Source of the DNA: Chrysopilus asiliformis
Taxonomy: Eukaryota > Arthropoda > Insecta > Diptera > Rhagionidae
Reading direction: 5' to 3'
DNA: 64,000 bases
NCBI GenBank assembly: GCA_964034945.1
Contig: OZ035962.1
Location: 16,859,388-16,923,387 of the forward strand
In this document: positions 33,430 through 45,059 of the stretch, piece after piece
Layout of the letters: each line of letters begins with the position of its first letter
Position numbering within the stretch: position 1 is the first letter of the stretch
Program-made: the position numbers and the translations under genes
Notes under the pieces: generated by a model
Told to the model about the DNA's origin: nothing
Seen by the model: the letters and a program-made list of their open reading frames with translations, nothing else
Database searches by the model: none

Positions 33430-34315
33430 AATAAATCTGATTTAATTCGTATGCTGGAATAATTAAAAAGGATCTGAAATAGAGTTTATAATTGCTTGAG
33501 AGCTTTTGAAAAAATCAAATTTCCCTATCCAAAATGAAATATCTGAAAAAATATTTAACTTCAACTGGAAAGGTAAAATCAAAGTCATCCCATATCAACT
33601 TGAGAGCGATATAATTTCGACAGTTTTTCAGTTTTCTCATGACTTGATGTTTATTATGTGGAAAAATTTTCGTCCTTTTCGATTTTTTTTCATTTTCCAG
33701 GCAAGCAAAGAGAAATTATTGTACGTTATAAACAAAAAAAGGATTCTTGAAATTTTTTTATGTAAAACAGATATGTTGTATTGAAACATTTTTTGGATAG
33801 CAATAAACCCTTTTCAGAGTTTTGTTTCTATGTAAAATACTTCTTATATTTTAACATGTTATCAAAAATGCTCAGAAATTTACAAGGGAGGTATTGATTC
33901 ACATTATTCTAAACTCAATGACAGTCGATTTTCTGCCATCTGTTCTGAAAGCAGATTTACTTGTGTATGTAAGAGTCGAGAACTTTCATTAAAGATGGCT
34001 ACTTTTTTATAATTTGAAAAAAAATTCTTTGAATTTTGTAAAAATTTCGCCGTAATTGCGAGGAATGAAATATTATTTCCATAAACTGCGGTTGACTATT
34101 TTTGTAAAAGTCAAAAGATATTTCAAAATAATGACGGAACAATTCAATGAGGTGGTTAGAGAAGGCAGTAAATGTTTTAGCCTGCTAAGGAAATCATATT
34201 TAGGAAAACATAAGGATAACGGTGTGATCACGGAGTGAACGGTGAGTAAGAAAAACGACGAATCTTGGGCTAAATTTTCAAATTTTTTTCAATCGAATTT
34301 GTAAAAGTTACACCT
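33430..34315. other. Intergenic stretch without recognisable feature
   Basis: AT-rich. Short plus-strand frames at 33506-33784 and 34056-34238 have low-complexity Phe/Lys/Ile-rich products and no recognised motif. I do not call them genes. Confidence 0.4.
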
Positions 34316-34319
34316 GTTT

Positions 34320-35140
34320 CTATGATTAATAAGCTATCTATTTCACATACGGGTACGAATACTTGCGCCTGCAAAATATATTAAAAACAAATCTATTATA
34401 TAAGTCAAATACCAGTGACTTACCACTCACTGACTTATTACTCACCACTCACTGGTGAGACTTACCACTCACTGACTCATCACAGTAACTCCCAAATCAC
34501 TAAACCGATTGCCATGAAATTTCGTAGATAGATTCATCTTACCTCATAGGTGGTTGCTAAGAAGCGGATTCTTAAAATTCGGAACGAAAGGTTCTGCCAG
34601 GATAACTCAAATGCCCTCCCAAGTAGCGAAAAAGGTCATAAAGTGGCCGTCGCGACCACACAGTCACGAAACTAAAGTTGCGACGACCGCTTTACAACCT
34701 TTTGTGCTCCTTGGGCTTTATCCCAATTTCTTTCGGAAAAACTGGCGTTAGCTGCTGATCATGAATCTGGTGCTAGAATTTTCGAAATTCGGAACGAAAG
34801 GTCCTTTAACGACAACACAAACATCCTTTTTCGATTTTTTTTCCGGAAAAACTGGGATTAGGAAGTTTTCGGGGTCGTTGGTCATGAATCTGGTGTTAAA
34901 ATTTAAAAATTCAAAACGGGAGGTCATATGAAGATAACGCAATTATCCTTTTCTCCAATTTTTTCTCGAAAAAAAAACATACAAACTTTAAGGGGTTTTT
35001 CGGGGTCGCTAAACACGAAATTTCAAAATGCGAAACGGAAGGTCCTGCAAGGATAACTTAAATACTCTTTTTCCAAGGATTTTTTTGGTATTCCTAAAAT
35101 TGATACAAAAAAACTTTACGCAACGACGCGTATGCAAGCT
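34320..35140 (+). repeat. Dispersed repeat, family D/T hybrid array
   Basis: Diverged units with GGTCCTGCAAGGATAAC-like words, TTCCGGAAAAACTGG and GGGTTTTTCGGGGTCGCT, ending ACGCAACGACGCGTATGCAA and GCTAGT, the same end as family T. A duplicated CTTACCACTCACTGACT word occurs near 34421-34470. Confidence 0.5.
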
Positions 35141-35179
35141 AGTATTTTCATAAACAAGCTTTTAGTGAAATATAGGTAC

Positions 35180-35435
35180 TGAAAATAAAAAAAGATGAAA
35201 AATAATTTTTTTTGAAAAGCTTTTTTTTTTAAAAAAATATGCACTAAAAAGGAAAAATAATTTTTTTGGGCACTTGTATCAGAAATAAAAGCAAGATCAA
35301 TATTTATTTTATTTTTTATGCCCTTATCTTGCTTTTGTTTCTGATACACAGTGCCCAGAAAATTATTTTTTCCATTTTAGTGCATTTTTATAAATAAAAG
35401 CTTTTAAAAAAATCATATTTTCATTTTTTAAATTT
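35180..35435. repeat. Hairpin repeat 2
   Basis: Inverted arms about 35180-35308 and 35326-35435 include TGCACTAAAAAGGAAAAATA then ATTTTTTTGGGCAC and GTATCAGAAATAAAAGCAAG. It is flanked by family D sequence on both sides. Confidence 0.75.
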
Positions 35436-35639
35436 TTTCTATTGGTATGACCAAAAATCCAAAATGAAAAGCATATAATCGCCTTATCCTAACAGGACCT
35501 CCTGATATCCTTATAGACTTCTTAACCTTAGAAACGGATTTAGCGACCCCCAGATGAGATTTTTTCCGAAAAATTTAAGGAAAAGGACAATCGCGGACAA
35601 TCACATTTTTTACAATTTTAAATATTCTGCACTTATTTA

Positions 35640-37370
35640 AACATTTTAAGCGAGTCAAAGACATTTTCGCAAATCTCCACTAAGGTTTATCACTTACGTG
35701 TGAAGTTTTTCTGTTATTTGCTGTTGTACCCAGCAAAACAATTTTACACAATAAAATTTTACAAACACAACAAAATAATTCCCACACAATAAACTTTTGC
35801 CAACAATTTTATCTCAATTACTGACAATTCGAGCATGATTTATAAACATTGCGTTTTGCATAATTTTCAGTGGGAAAATTTCGTCAGCTTGAGTGAAAAA
35901 CAAGGCTTAATTTACCTTAATAAAAAACCGTGGTAAATGTCAACTGGAACAAGGAGGTTCCTCACTTTCCCGCGCAACTTAACATTTCTGTCACGTTTGA
36001 CCCAATTTCCGGATGGTTTTTTGACGATCCTCACTTCTTCCGTCGAATAACGAAATTGGTACGGAGTACAGAGCAACGTAAAAAGCATTTTACGAAATTC
36101 ACTTGGAAGAAAAACGACCACCAAAGGAAATATTTGTCTCGGACTTAAGAGTGAAATATCGATCCATCAAAATTCTATCCGAATGATGTACGACTGAATT
36201 TCCATTGCTATGTTGTTTTAGTGTAGGATATTCCAAGTGTTTTAACGGGATACATTACAATATTACGGGGCCCCCTTCGTAAGGGAGGTTGAGAAAACTG
36301 ACTAAAATACCGTAAATAAATGGGCAGCTACACTCATGTCCTTTTTTATTTATTATTTGTGTACTGTGTTAGAAAAACAAAAGTTTTCAGAAGCGGAAAA
36401 CATACTTTACGCCTTATAGGAGCTAAAGATTTTCCGGGCAGGGTGCGAAGGCTTCGATGAAATTCAAAACCTCTTTTTACCGCCTTGGTTAGGGGATGCT
36501 TTTGTTGTTCTGCTATCCTATTGTTGGAGTTTGTGTACCGAAATGGAATCATGACAGAAATTAATTGGCTTAAACAAAAAACAAAGAGAAAAAAATTTTG
36601 AGCATTGGAACGGCGAACTAAACACCCTTCGACCTAATGAATTAAAATTCACTCTAATTAAATTTTCTTGGTTTAAGTTTCTTGATCGTAGGGCAGGAAG
36701 ACGGAGTTTAGTGTCAGTGATGACGAATTAGTTGCTAGCAGTGAAAGTTGCTAGCAGGACGGAAGAGAGGTGGAATTTCTCAAACACCCCCCAGAAAATT
36801 GGCTCACAATGACTAAGAGGGTTTATGATTAGACGGATTATGGTTTTATTAATGAGCAAAACCTATTCATTAGGACCACCTTTGGATGAAGAAGGATTTC
36901 CATTTGTCCACGTCCCCCTCTTGACTGCTGAATTCGCCCACAAACCGCAATAGAATGGAGGTTTTTGTTGAAGGATTAAAAGGTATGTCGTTAAAAGTAC
37001 AGGTGGGTAACTCACCTGTAGTGAAGCTAAGATATAAATTTCAGAAGCCGAAAGCCTTGTGGCAGAAAAAGGCGGTTATTTGAAGTTTATCTTTAATACG
37101 TTTAGCGTATAGCTGAGAAGTTTCTGAAAACGATAATAAATTAAAGTCGTTAAAATAATATTTTTGAAACACCTAATTAAGAATTTCGACAATGATTTAT
37201 AAGACGTTATAATGCTTTATGTTTAACATTTATCTTTTGAATTTTACACCTACAAGTAGATTAAAATAAAACTGAAGAAATCATAGACTCTGTCTATTGG
37301 GTAAAATTTGGATAATTCATGGTGGACGAAAAGATATACAGCTGCAATTGTTTTTTTTTTTTGATAATAA
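35640..37370. other. Unique-looking region, possible upstream exon of the tetraspan gene
   Basis: No protein-coding gene seen. On the minus strand a strong donor word (CACAC|GTAAGTG, boundary 35698/35697) closes a stretch that could be a noncoding first exon reaching the acceptor at 30021. This is only inference. The 72-codon plus frame at 35930-36148 and its minus-strand shadow have no motif I recognise. Confidence 0.3.
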
Positions 37371-37379
37371 ATTCCTATA

Positions 37380-38160
37380 GGTATGTGAAATTTGATTTAA
37401 ATTTGTTTTCGTTCTATAAAAAATATGGTTACTCATTTGATTTTTTTATCATTGAAAAAAAATACACATTTGATTAGAGCAACAGATATGGTATGGAATG
37501 GTGAAGAAGGGTTCTGAATCCCAGTACGATCCCAAAAAAGCCGTGGGAAAGTTAATCCTACTAAAATGCTCAAAATTTCACCACTTTTGCGTCGGACAGC
37601 TCACCCAGATCCTGAAAAAAAGTACCCACCCAAGAATTTGGGTCCGCTGCTCGCTAGTGTAAACGTTGTGCTCCACGCTAACTTCAACGTCAATTCCGTC
37701 GCAGAACCTACAATGAATTTCCGGTGTTAAGTCCAATTCAGGGGGTCTATTATGGAATACGAGCGTAATCGTAACGATTGGGATTTGCCTGTTGTTGTTA
37801 GTGTTTTCTACTAATAACAACAGGCAAATGCCAATCGTTACGATTACGATCGTATTCCATAATAGGCCACCAGACTAACGATTGCGATTACGATTACGAT
37901 TACGATTACCATTACGATTACGATTACGATTACGATTACGATTACGATTACGATTACGATTACGATTACGATTACGATTGCGATTGCGATTGCGATTGCG
38001 ATTGTGATTACGATTACGATTTAATTACAATTGCAAATACGATTGGGATTACGACTACGATTACAATCGAGCTTCCTCGACTGATGATGTCCCTATCGTT
38101 GAAAGCTTTGATCTCATTGGTCGAGAAGCTTCAATCGTAATTGCATTCGTAAGTCTGAAT
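37380..38160 (-). repeat. Dispersed repeat, family G, with (GATTAC)n array (copy 1)
   Basis: ATTTGTTTTCGTTCTATAAA, CACATTTGATTAGAGCAACA, CACCCAAGAATTTGGGTCC and CGACGGAATTGACGTTG-type words match copy 2 at 41265-41900 in the opposite orientation. It contains an inverted repeat at 37747-37800/37808-37864 and a hexamer array of about 150 bases at 37873-38040 (CGATTA units, drifting to CGATTG). Confidence 0.75.
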
Positions 38161-38269
38161 TGGACTTAAGACGCTTAGGCCGAACTAGTTTGGCCTCGGA
38201 TAAACTAGTTTAACCGGTAACATATATAAAAAACGTTTGCTCTGACTTTATTGACTGATTGACTCTTCA

Positions 38270-38690
38270 ACGCCCAGCACAAACCCCTGGAGCTAGAAAT
38301 CTTAAAATTTTTCCATCCATCAGGTAAACGCTCGCTAAGGTGGGGTTTTTCGATATTCCACCACTAGGTGGTAAACGGGGTCAGGTAGGAAGTTAGTGTT
38401 TTAAAATGTTGATTTGTGCGATGAAGCCTGCCAGTTAGGGGGCTGAGAAATGTCATTCCTAGGGTTTTGGGGCCGCTGATTTCGAATCTGGTGTTACGAA
38501 GCACAAAATTTTCTTTATCGCATTTTTCCTGGGAAAAACTGGCTTTAAGGGGTTTTCAAGCGTAAACAATTCATATTTCGAAACAAAAAGGGTTTTTTTC
38601 CCAAGAGTTTTTAAGCTATTTCTGATTTTTTTTTTCGCAAAATAACTTATGCAAATAAACTTTAACCCGGCAAAGGAGAGTATGCATCTT
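38270..38690. repeat. Decayed dispersed repeat, D/T type
   Basis: GTTTTGGGGCCGCTGATTTC, GGGAAAAACTGGCTTTAAGG and AACCCGGCAAAGGAGAGTAT resemble the ends of families D and T, in degraded form. Confidence 0.4.
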
Positions 38691-38699
38691 TCATTATAA

Positions 38700-39212
38700 A
38701 CCACTTTATGATTCTCTTAAGATCCCCAATTGCTTCTAAGTATTAGTTTTTTTCACTTTCACTATGTTTGTTATAATATATATAGGTAGTAAATTCAAAG
38801 AATAGAGGATAATTTGCATGAGTTAGAATTCATATTCAACTGAACCACCTGAAATTATCATAATTAAACGTACGTAACTAACTACTTAAGGATTCTAAAT
38901 TAACAAAGCGATAAGCTTAATTGCGCTATTTTAGTATTCAAGAAAGATTCCTACCTCAGGCCCATAAAGTTTAATTCCTTTTTGGTTTGAATTTCATTCC
39001 CGTTAAAGAAATCAAGGAATTTTCTTTAAACACTCTTTAAAAGTCCTTGAAATAGGCGTAACATGAGCATAAAATGTTATGTTATTGTACATTTGTTAAA
39101 TGACTTTATTTACTATCTAATAAAGAATAATCAAATAATTTAAGAGCTTTATATTAGGGGAAGTTATTTTTATTCCGAACTTTTATTATCACATTTTTTT
39201 CCAGTTTCATTT
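38700..39212. other. Intergenic stretch without recognisable feature
   Basis: AT-rich with no open frame of note, no inverted repeats and no recognisable motif. Confidence 0.35.
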
Positions 39213-39579
39213 GAGACGGGCGGGTTGAAAAGTAATCGTCTTAGGCAAGAGATAGCGCTACCAATATCAAAGCTGTTTTATTTTTCGTAAAATCTATCTT
39301 TCAAGTGGCTTCTGCAAAATTTTCAGCCAGCGGTGTCTTTTAGTTTGTGCTTGGCAGTCATTTAAAGCGAACAACTTTCCTTGATTTTGTAAGATACTGA
39401 TTTTTGAAAAAGAAAACGAATGATGAGATCAACACCGAATTAAACGGTGTTTATGGGAACTCTGCGCCTTCGATATCAATAATAAAATATTGAACAGGTG
39501 AATTTAAACGCGGTCGTACAAGCATTTTTGATGAAGAGCATTCAAATCGGCTATAAGAGGTCATCACACCAGAAATTTG

Positions 39580-39745
39580 TTTTTTTTTATTTAAAAAAAA
39601 TGAACTAAAAAGGAAAAAAATAATTTTTTGGGCACTGTGTATCAGAAATAAAAGCGAGAGCCCTTATCTCCCTTCAATTTCTGATACATAGCGCAAAAAA
39701 AAATTTAGTGCATTTTTTCAAATTTTTTATTTGATCCTTTTTAGT
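39580..39745. repeat. Hairpin repeat 3 (decayed), inside the mariner
   Basis: GAACTAAAAAGGAAAAAAAT then AATTTTTTGGGCACTG and GTATCAGAAATAAAAGCGAG on the left pair with ATTTCTGATACATAGCGC and TTTAGTGCATTTTTTC on the right. It has more mismatches than hairpins 1 and 2. Confidence 0.65.
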
Positions 39746-39769
39746 CATTCCGTGATTGATTAGTATAAC

Positions 39770-40060
39770 TAAAAATCCAAAATGAAAATGATAATCATGG
39801 TATCTTTACTGGACCTTCTGTTATACTCACGAACTGTTTGACTCTAGAATCAGACTCAGCGACTTCAAAAACTTCCAGATGAGATTTTTTCCGGAAAATT
39901 TGAGAAAAATAATAACCACGTTATCTCTACAGGACATTCCCTTATGCTTACATATTTCTTAATGCCAAAATCGGATTCAGCGAGCCCAAAAATCCCAAAA
40001 TGAGGTTTTTCCGGAAAATTTCAGGAAAAGGATAACCACGTTATCCTTTCAGGACCTTAT
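39770..40060 (-). repeat. Family D copy inside the mariner
   Basis: Two tandem units with CAGATGAGATTTTTTCCGGA and ATAACCACGTTATC words, the reverse complement of family D. Together with hairpin 3 it forms the insert that splits the transposase. Confidence 0.65.
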
Positions 40061-40449
40061 ATAGAAAAGGGCAAAATGGGTACCGGCGTATATTATGCGG
40101 AGCTGTTGGATTGATTCGACGCCGATTTGAAGCGAAAGCCGCCTCATTTGGTCAAGAAAAAGTGCTTTTCCACCAGGACAACGCACCGGGCAATTGTAGT
40201 GGAAAACTTCCATTAATAGCGCTACGAATTGGTTCCTCATCCACCCTATTGTCCAGATTTGGCCCCTTCCGACTATTATCTATTTACAAACTTGCTCGAG
40301 AAATCGTATTATTCGGAGGCTTTAAAACAAATTGAAGAACGAAGTGTATCATCTTAAAATGAGACAATGTTGAAAAATAAAATGAGTTTTGCCCAAAAAA
40401 AAAACTGAAATTTCTAGCCTAGTCCGATTACTTTTTAATTCGCTTTGGT

Positions 40450-41260
40450 ATTTATTTTTTATTTTCCTTTGGTGTTTTCACCCTTGAATTTTACAATTTC
40501 CAGGAAATTATCCATCCCTTAGGAGTTGTCTATGACCTTAATCAATTTACATGGTCCCTCGTTTGCTTTTCTTTTTTTTAGGACTAATTTCCTTTCCGAC
40601 ATCAATCACCTCTTTTCAGGTGTACATGTGTGTGTGTGTTTGCACTGTTGAGAGACACAAATACGAGTATTTATTTAGATTTTTTTAGATTTTCTTAGTA
40701 AAAATTTGGGTTTTATGTGTCTCATTGGAATTTCAATGTCAAAAAGTTGAGAAACGAATAGAAAGTAAGAAGAAATTTTGTTTATAAAACCTTCAAAGCA
40801 TCGTTTAGAAAAAAACTTTTTTGATTGGGCCAATGGACGAAAAGATACTCAAGGTCAAAGTATCACAGACTCTTTCCTTCGCTATCAGGGTACGAATAAA
40901 AATACTGGGAAAAATGTAATTTTAGTCAAGGTATGAATAAGTCGCAAAGTTGGGTTTTTTTTGTTCATTTTAGGCATTATTTATGTAGATGACAAAGGAG
41001 TGGGCAGTGCTGTGATTAAACGAATTTTTTATAACATTTGATGGAGAGATTATTTATCAAATAAAATTTTTACGGGAGATAAAACGCAATTTTTTTGTTG
41101 GAAAGAAATTCATCCGATTTACTAAAAAATAAATTGTAAATAATGATAATTGTATTGTTTAAAAATATTATTACTTGGTGTGAAACTTGGTTAAACGGAG
41201 CCTGATAAAGGTGTTTTAGATTCTATACTAGAAACATGGTTTTACCTATTAAGACGAACA
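40450..41260. other. Intergenic stretch without recognisable feature
   Basis: No gene seen. A short (GT)n tract lies at 40627-40640. Confidence 0.35.
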
Positions 41261-41264
41261 AATC

Positions 41265-41900
41265 AATGAGATCAAAGCTTTCAACGGAAGGGACATAAAA
41301 GCTTTGATCTCCTTCGTTGATGAAGCTCAATCGTAATCGCAATCGTATTTGCAATTGTAACCGCAATCGTAATCGCAATTACAATCGTAATCGCAATCGT
41401 AATCGCAATCGCAATCGCAATCGCAATCGCAATCGTAATCGCAATCGCAGTCGTAATCGCAATAGTATTTGCAATCGTAATTGCAATCGTAATCGTAATC
41501 GTTAGTATGAATTGGACTGAACAGCGGAAATTCATTGTCGGTTCTGCGACGGAATTGACATTGAAGCTGGCGTGGATCACTTCGTTTATATATGCCCAGG
41601 TCTAGCGGACCCAAATTCTTGGGTGGGTACTTTTTTCAGGATCTTGGTGGGCTGTCTGACGCAAAGTGGTGAAAATTTGAGCATTTTTGTAGAATTAACT
41701 TTCCCACAGCTTTTCAGAGATCGTACTGGGATTCAGCACCCTTCTTCACCATTCCATACCATATCTGTTGCTCTAATCAAATGTGTATTTTTTTCAAAAT
41801 TAAAAAAATCAAATTAGTAACCATATTTTTTATAGAACGAAAACAAATTGAAATTAAATTTCACACACCAATTTTTTGGTATGCAATTTTTTTTATTTAT
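41265..41900 (+). repeat. Dispersed repeat, family G, with (GCAATC/GTAATC)n array (copy 2)
   Basis: Hexamer array at 41328-41505 of AATCGC and AATCGT units, then CGACGGAATTGACATTGAAG, CCCAAATTCTTGGGTGGGTA and CATATCTGTTGCTCTAATCA, matching copy 1 inverted. An inverted CAAAGCTTT word pair (ATGAGATCAAAGCTTTC and AAAGCTTTGATCTCC) lies at the array's left edge. The Asn/Arg-repeat and Ile/Ala-repeat frames are artefacts. Confidence 0.75.
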
Positions 41901-42530
41901 CAAAAAATATAAGGGAAATTGTGTAAAAGAAAACTTCGGTTTAGCCGAGACACATGTGCACCGCAGTTGAGGGAATTTACTTTTCAATTTAGAATGATGC
42001 GAAAAATGTGAAAAAATAATGGGTTTTCCAGACGTTCAGCTGCCAAATATTGAGCTTCCGTTTAACGTTTTCCTTTCTGTCGGGGGAAAACTGAAAAGCT
42101 GTTAAAAGAATGACAACCAGACATCACGTTTGAACTATAAAGGCTCAGGGATTGGAATATCAATGAGGCTACTCTCACTGCCTTCCTGCTTACCTCATGA
42201 TTGCACTTTAACGAAATTTTAAGTAGAAAATTTCCCTATACTATTCAAACCATTCGAGGGTGGTTGAGGCGGCGGCGGCGAGATGAATTTGTTATGAAAC
42301 AAATCAATCTATAAAATGGTTTTGAGGTTTTTGAGGTTTGGAGTTGTGGTTCGAATGTTCAGCTACGATATTTCATTTTCCCATTTGGCAGGTGTTCAGG
42401 TGTTCAGGTGTTTTCATTTCATTTGGTTAATAATCAAACCTGTCAACACAAAACGTCAATTTTAAAGTGAATGCCACATTCTAAGTCCGTTTTGTGATGC
42501 ACAAAGCAAATATTGCCTCACGTTTGTGAA
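41901..42530. other. Intergenic stretch without recognisable feature
   Basis: No gene or transposon seen. GGCGGCGGCGG lies at 42270-42280 and AGGTGTTC is repeated three times near 42390-42412. Confidence 0.35.
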
Positions 42531-42534
42531 TCGA

Positions 42535-43060
42535 TTTTCATACATAAGAAAAATTACAATTGCCAGGGGCAGTCAATAAAAACTCTATATGGAAACGGAC
42601 CGAATTTGGATTTAAAGAATACCATTTGTATAAAAGAGAGAGGCGCAGTAGTCCAATGGGATTTTGATGTATGGAATTGTTATGTAAAAGCATATTTTAA
42701 ACACATTTTGCCTTTATAAATTTTTCGACAGGATGCATGGTTTTGGAGAAAATTGTAAAAAAAACGGTTTAATTTGTATAAGAGAGGAGGAAGGAAGGGT
42801 CCAGTTTGGCTCGTTCAAAAACCTTACCTTGATATTTACGAGAAACGCGGCTGTAAAAAATTTCAAGTCTCTAGCTCAAACTTTTCGAAAGTTATGGTGT
42901 TCACAGATGAACGGGCGGATAGACGGATAGATAGATGGATAGATATACGGATAGACAGATTTTTGGCAAAAAAAAAATGGATGGACAGATAAGCGGACAT
43001 CAAAATCTTTCGAAGGTAAGCTAAATCCTATATGAGTCTCATCATATATTTGCGATCTTT
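42535..43060 (+). repeat. Dispersed repeat, family B
   Basis: ACATAAGAAAAATTACAATT then GCCAGGGGC, TTTACGAGAAACGC and TCGAAAGTTATGGTGTTCAC match other family B copies. It ends with a GGATAGACGGATAGATAG-type tract and TAAATCCTATATGAG. Confidence 0.65.
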
Positions 43061-43174
43061 GCTATTTTTTATTATTTGTTTAATTTTAACAAACGATTTG
43101 ATATCAGACCCCCTTTCGTTTCTCGTGGAATGTCGGTTTGTTTGAAAAATTCACGAGTATATTTGATACTCCAC

Positions 43175-43850
43175 TAGCTTGCATACCGGTCGTTGCCGGG
43201 TTAAGTTTTTTCAAATTTTTTTTTGATGGTCTATGTTGGAGCTAAACTTCAGGCCAATCGGCTCGGTAGTTTCCCGTGAAAGAGTAACATAAAGGGAAAA
43301 CTAAGTTTCGAGATGACTTTACCCCCTCCCCTTACTCCCCCCACCACTTGGGCTACCTTTTAATGGGTCTATGTTGTGGTTGGACCCCCAACAAACATCA
43401 ATGCCAAATTACAGACTAATCGGTTCAGTAGTTTCCCCGCAAAAGAGTAACATGGCGCAAAAACTAAGTTTCGAAATCACTTTACCCCCTCCCCTTACTC
43501 CCCCGACCACTCGCGCTACTTTCATACCCATCGTTGCCGGGTTAAGTATTTTCCAAATTTTTTTTTATGGTCTATGTTGGAGCTAAACTTTAGGCCAATC
43601 GGCTCGGTAGTTTCCCCGCGAAAGGGTAACATAGAGGAAGAGCTAAGTTTCGAGATCACTTTACCCCCTCCCCTTACTCCCCCCAACCCTCGTGCTACTT
43701 TTCTGTATGCCTATGTTGGAACCAGAACTACCACAGACACTCATGCCGAATTTCAAGTCAATCGGTTCAGCCGTTTTTGCGTGAAAGAGGAACAGACAGA
43801 CAGACAGACAGACACCAACTCATTTTTATATATTAGTATGATGATAATTC
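43175..43850. repeat. Modular dispersed repeat, family T (copy 2)
   Basis: Opposite orientation to 14150-14805: starts ACTAGCTTGCATACCGGTCG and TTGCCGGGTTAAGTTTTTTC. Modules follow with CTTTACCCCCTCCCCTTACT and CCAATCGGCTCGGTAGTTTC. It ends with an ACAGACAG tract and CTCATTTTTATATATTAG. An internal GGGTTAAGTATTTTCC near 43540 shows that part of the end has been duplicated. Confidence 0.7.
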
Positions 43851-43864
43851 CAACTTCCGCTTAA

Positions 43865-44615
43865 GTACCATAGTTTACCACTGTAGTGCGCGCCTGTGCT
43901 TAAGCTTTACTTCTTTTTAGGAAGAAAAAAACCACAAGAAGAAACAACTGGTGTGTAGAAACAACCGAAATTGAAATCTTAAGTTTACTCAACTGTGCAA
44001 ATATTATTCACTGAAACAAGAATGAAATGCTAACACGAAACTGTTTCGATGAAGTTAGAAAACTATTTTTGCGAATACTATTCGAAATGTTTATCAGCAA
44101 CACAAAAACCCACACTCGACACAAATCATTTCTTTATTTCAGCATTTTTCAAATATTTCTCAACATTGTTTTTTTCTTTTTACCAATTGTAACTTTATTG
44201 TAGAAAAAGAGTTATTTCAGATTTTAGAGCAGACATTCTTACATTTTTCTTGAAATATTTTTCAATTTCATGGGTCAATAATTATGTCATGTCGCTTTAA
44301 GTTTCTTTTTATTATTATCTTCAATTCGAAAAAGTCTGCTATGAAAGAAGATTTTTAAGAAAATTGGGAAAATTCATATGACTGAAGGAGGTGCGAGTGC
44401 AATTCATATATTAGATACGTAGATTTAATTAGCAATCATAGTAATTAGAAGTTGTAAATCTATATAACTGGGCTATACTTTAACACCTAGTATATCTTAA
44501 ATTGGGCTAAAAAACCTACTTCACATTAATGAACAACAGTTCCCAAAAAAGAATTTAAAAAAATTAAATATTTCTTAATCATTTTCTAGAAACAAATATT
44601 TTTCGAGAAATTTTC
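43865..44615. other. Intergenic stretch without recognisable feature
   Basis: AT-rich, no gene, no inverted repeat of note. Confidence 0.35.
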
Positions 44616-44619
44616 AAAA

Positions 44620-45030
44620 AACTGCAAATCATATTTTAAACAGATTTTATCTTTATAAATTTTTCAATACGACTCATTGTTTTCGAGACAACAGGAAAAA
44701 AGTATTACATTTGTATGAGAGAGGGGGGAAGCAGTGGTTTGAATGGATTTCGATGTATGGATGAGTTATGTAAAATTTTATTTTAATCACATTTTACCTT
44801 AATAAATTTTTCAATATGATTAAACGGTTTCTAGAAAATTTCAAAAAACTATTTCGTTTGTATAAGAGAAGAAGGAAGGAATGGTGCAATTTTGCTCGTT
44901 CAAGAACTTAGCCTTGCTATTTACGAGAAACGTAACTATACAAAATTTCAGGTCTCTAGCTCAATCTTTTGGAAAGTTATGGTGTTCATGGACGGAGACG
45001 AACAGACGGACGGACATTCGAAATTTTCGG
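44620..45030 (+). repeat. Dispersed repeat, family B (diverged)
   Basis: Two diverged units with TTTTATCTTTATAAATTTTT and ATGTATGG words, then TTTACGAGAAACG and TTATGGTGTTCATGG, ending in a short GACGGACG tract. Confidence 0.55.
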
Positions 45031-45059
45031 ATGAAATTTTGGTCATTTCTAACACCCTG

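Larger units (their letters stand above)
39420..40360 (+). pseudogene. Broken mariner transposase
   Basis: The left part (39420-39571) reads DEINTELNGVYGNSAPSISI, a stop, then EFKRGRTSIFDEEHSNRL, a stop, and EVITPE, corresponding to the HTH region before the catalytic core. After the insertion the right part (about 40080-40350) reads YYAELLD, stop, FDADLKRKPPHLVKKK, and after a one-base loss VLFHQDNAP and later HPPYCPDLAPSDYYLF, containing the second and third catalytic aspartates of a DD34D enzyme. At least two stops before the insertion, another after it, frameshifts and the insertion itself make it non-functional. Confidence 0.85.
39213..40449 (+). mobile_element. mariner element interrupted by another repeat
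   Basis: Terminal repeats: GGGTTGAAAAGTAATCGTCT at the left (39230) and, inverted, CGAATTAAAAAGTAATCGGA at the right. The transposase remnant inside is of the mariner (DD34D) type. The middle is replaced or interrupted from about 39572 to 40060 by hairpin repeat 3 and family D sequence. TA dinucleotides lie near both ends, but the exact target site is unclear. Confidence 0.8.

Noticed and set aside
37873..38040. Telomere-like or centromeric satellite
   Set aside because: The CGATTA unit is not the insect TTAGG telomere repeat, and the array is short and embedded in a dispersed repeat.
41281..41614. Frames of 62-99 codons rich in Asn/Arg, Ile/Ala/Thr or Asp/Tyr/Cys
   Set aside because: All three read through the AATCGC/AATCGT hexamer array in different frames.
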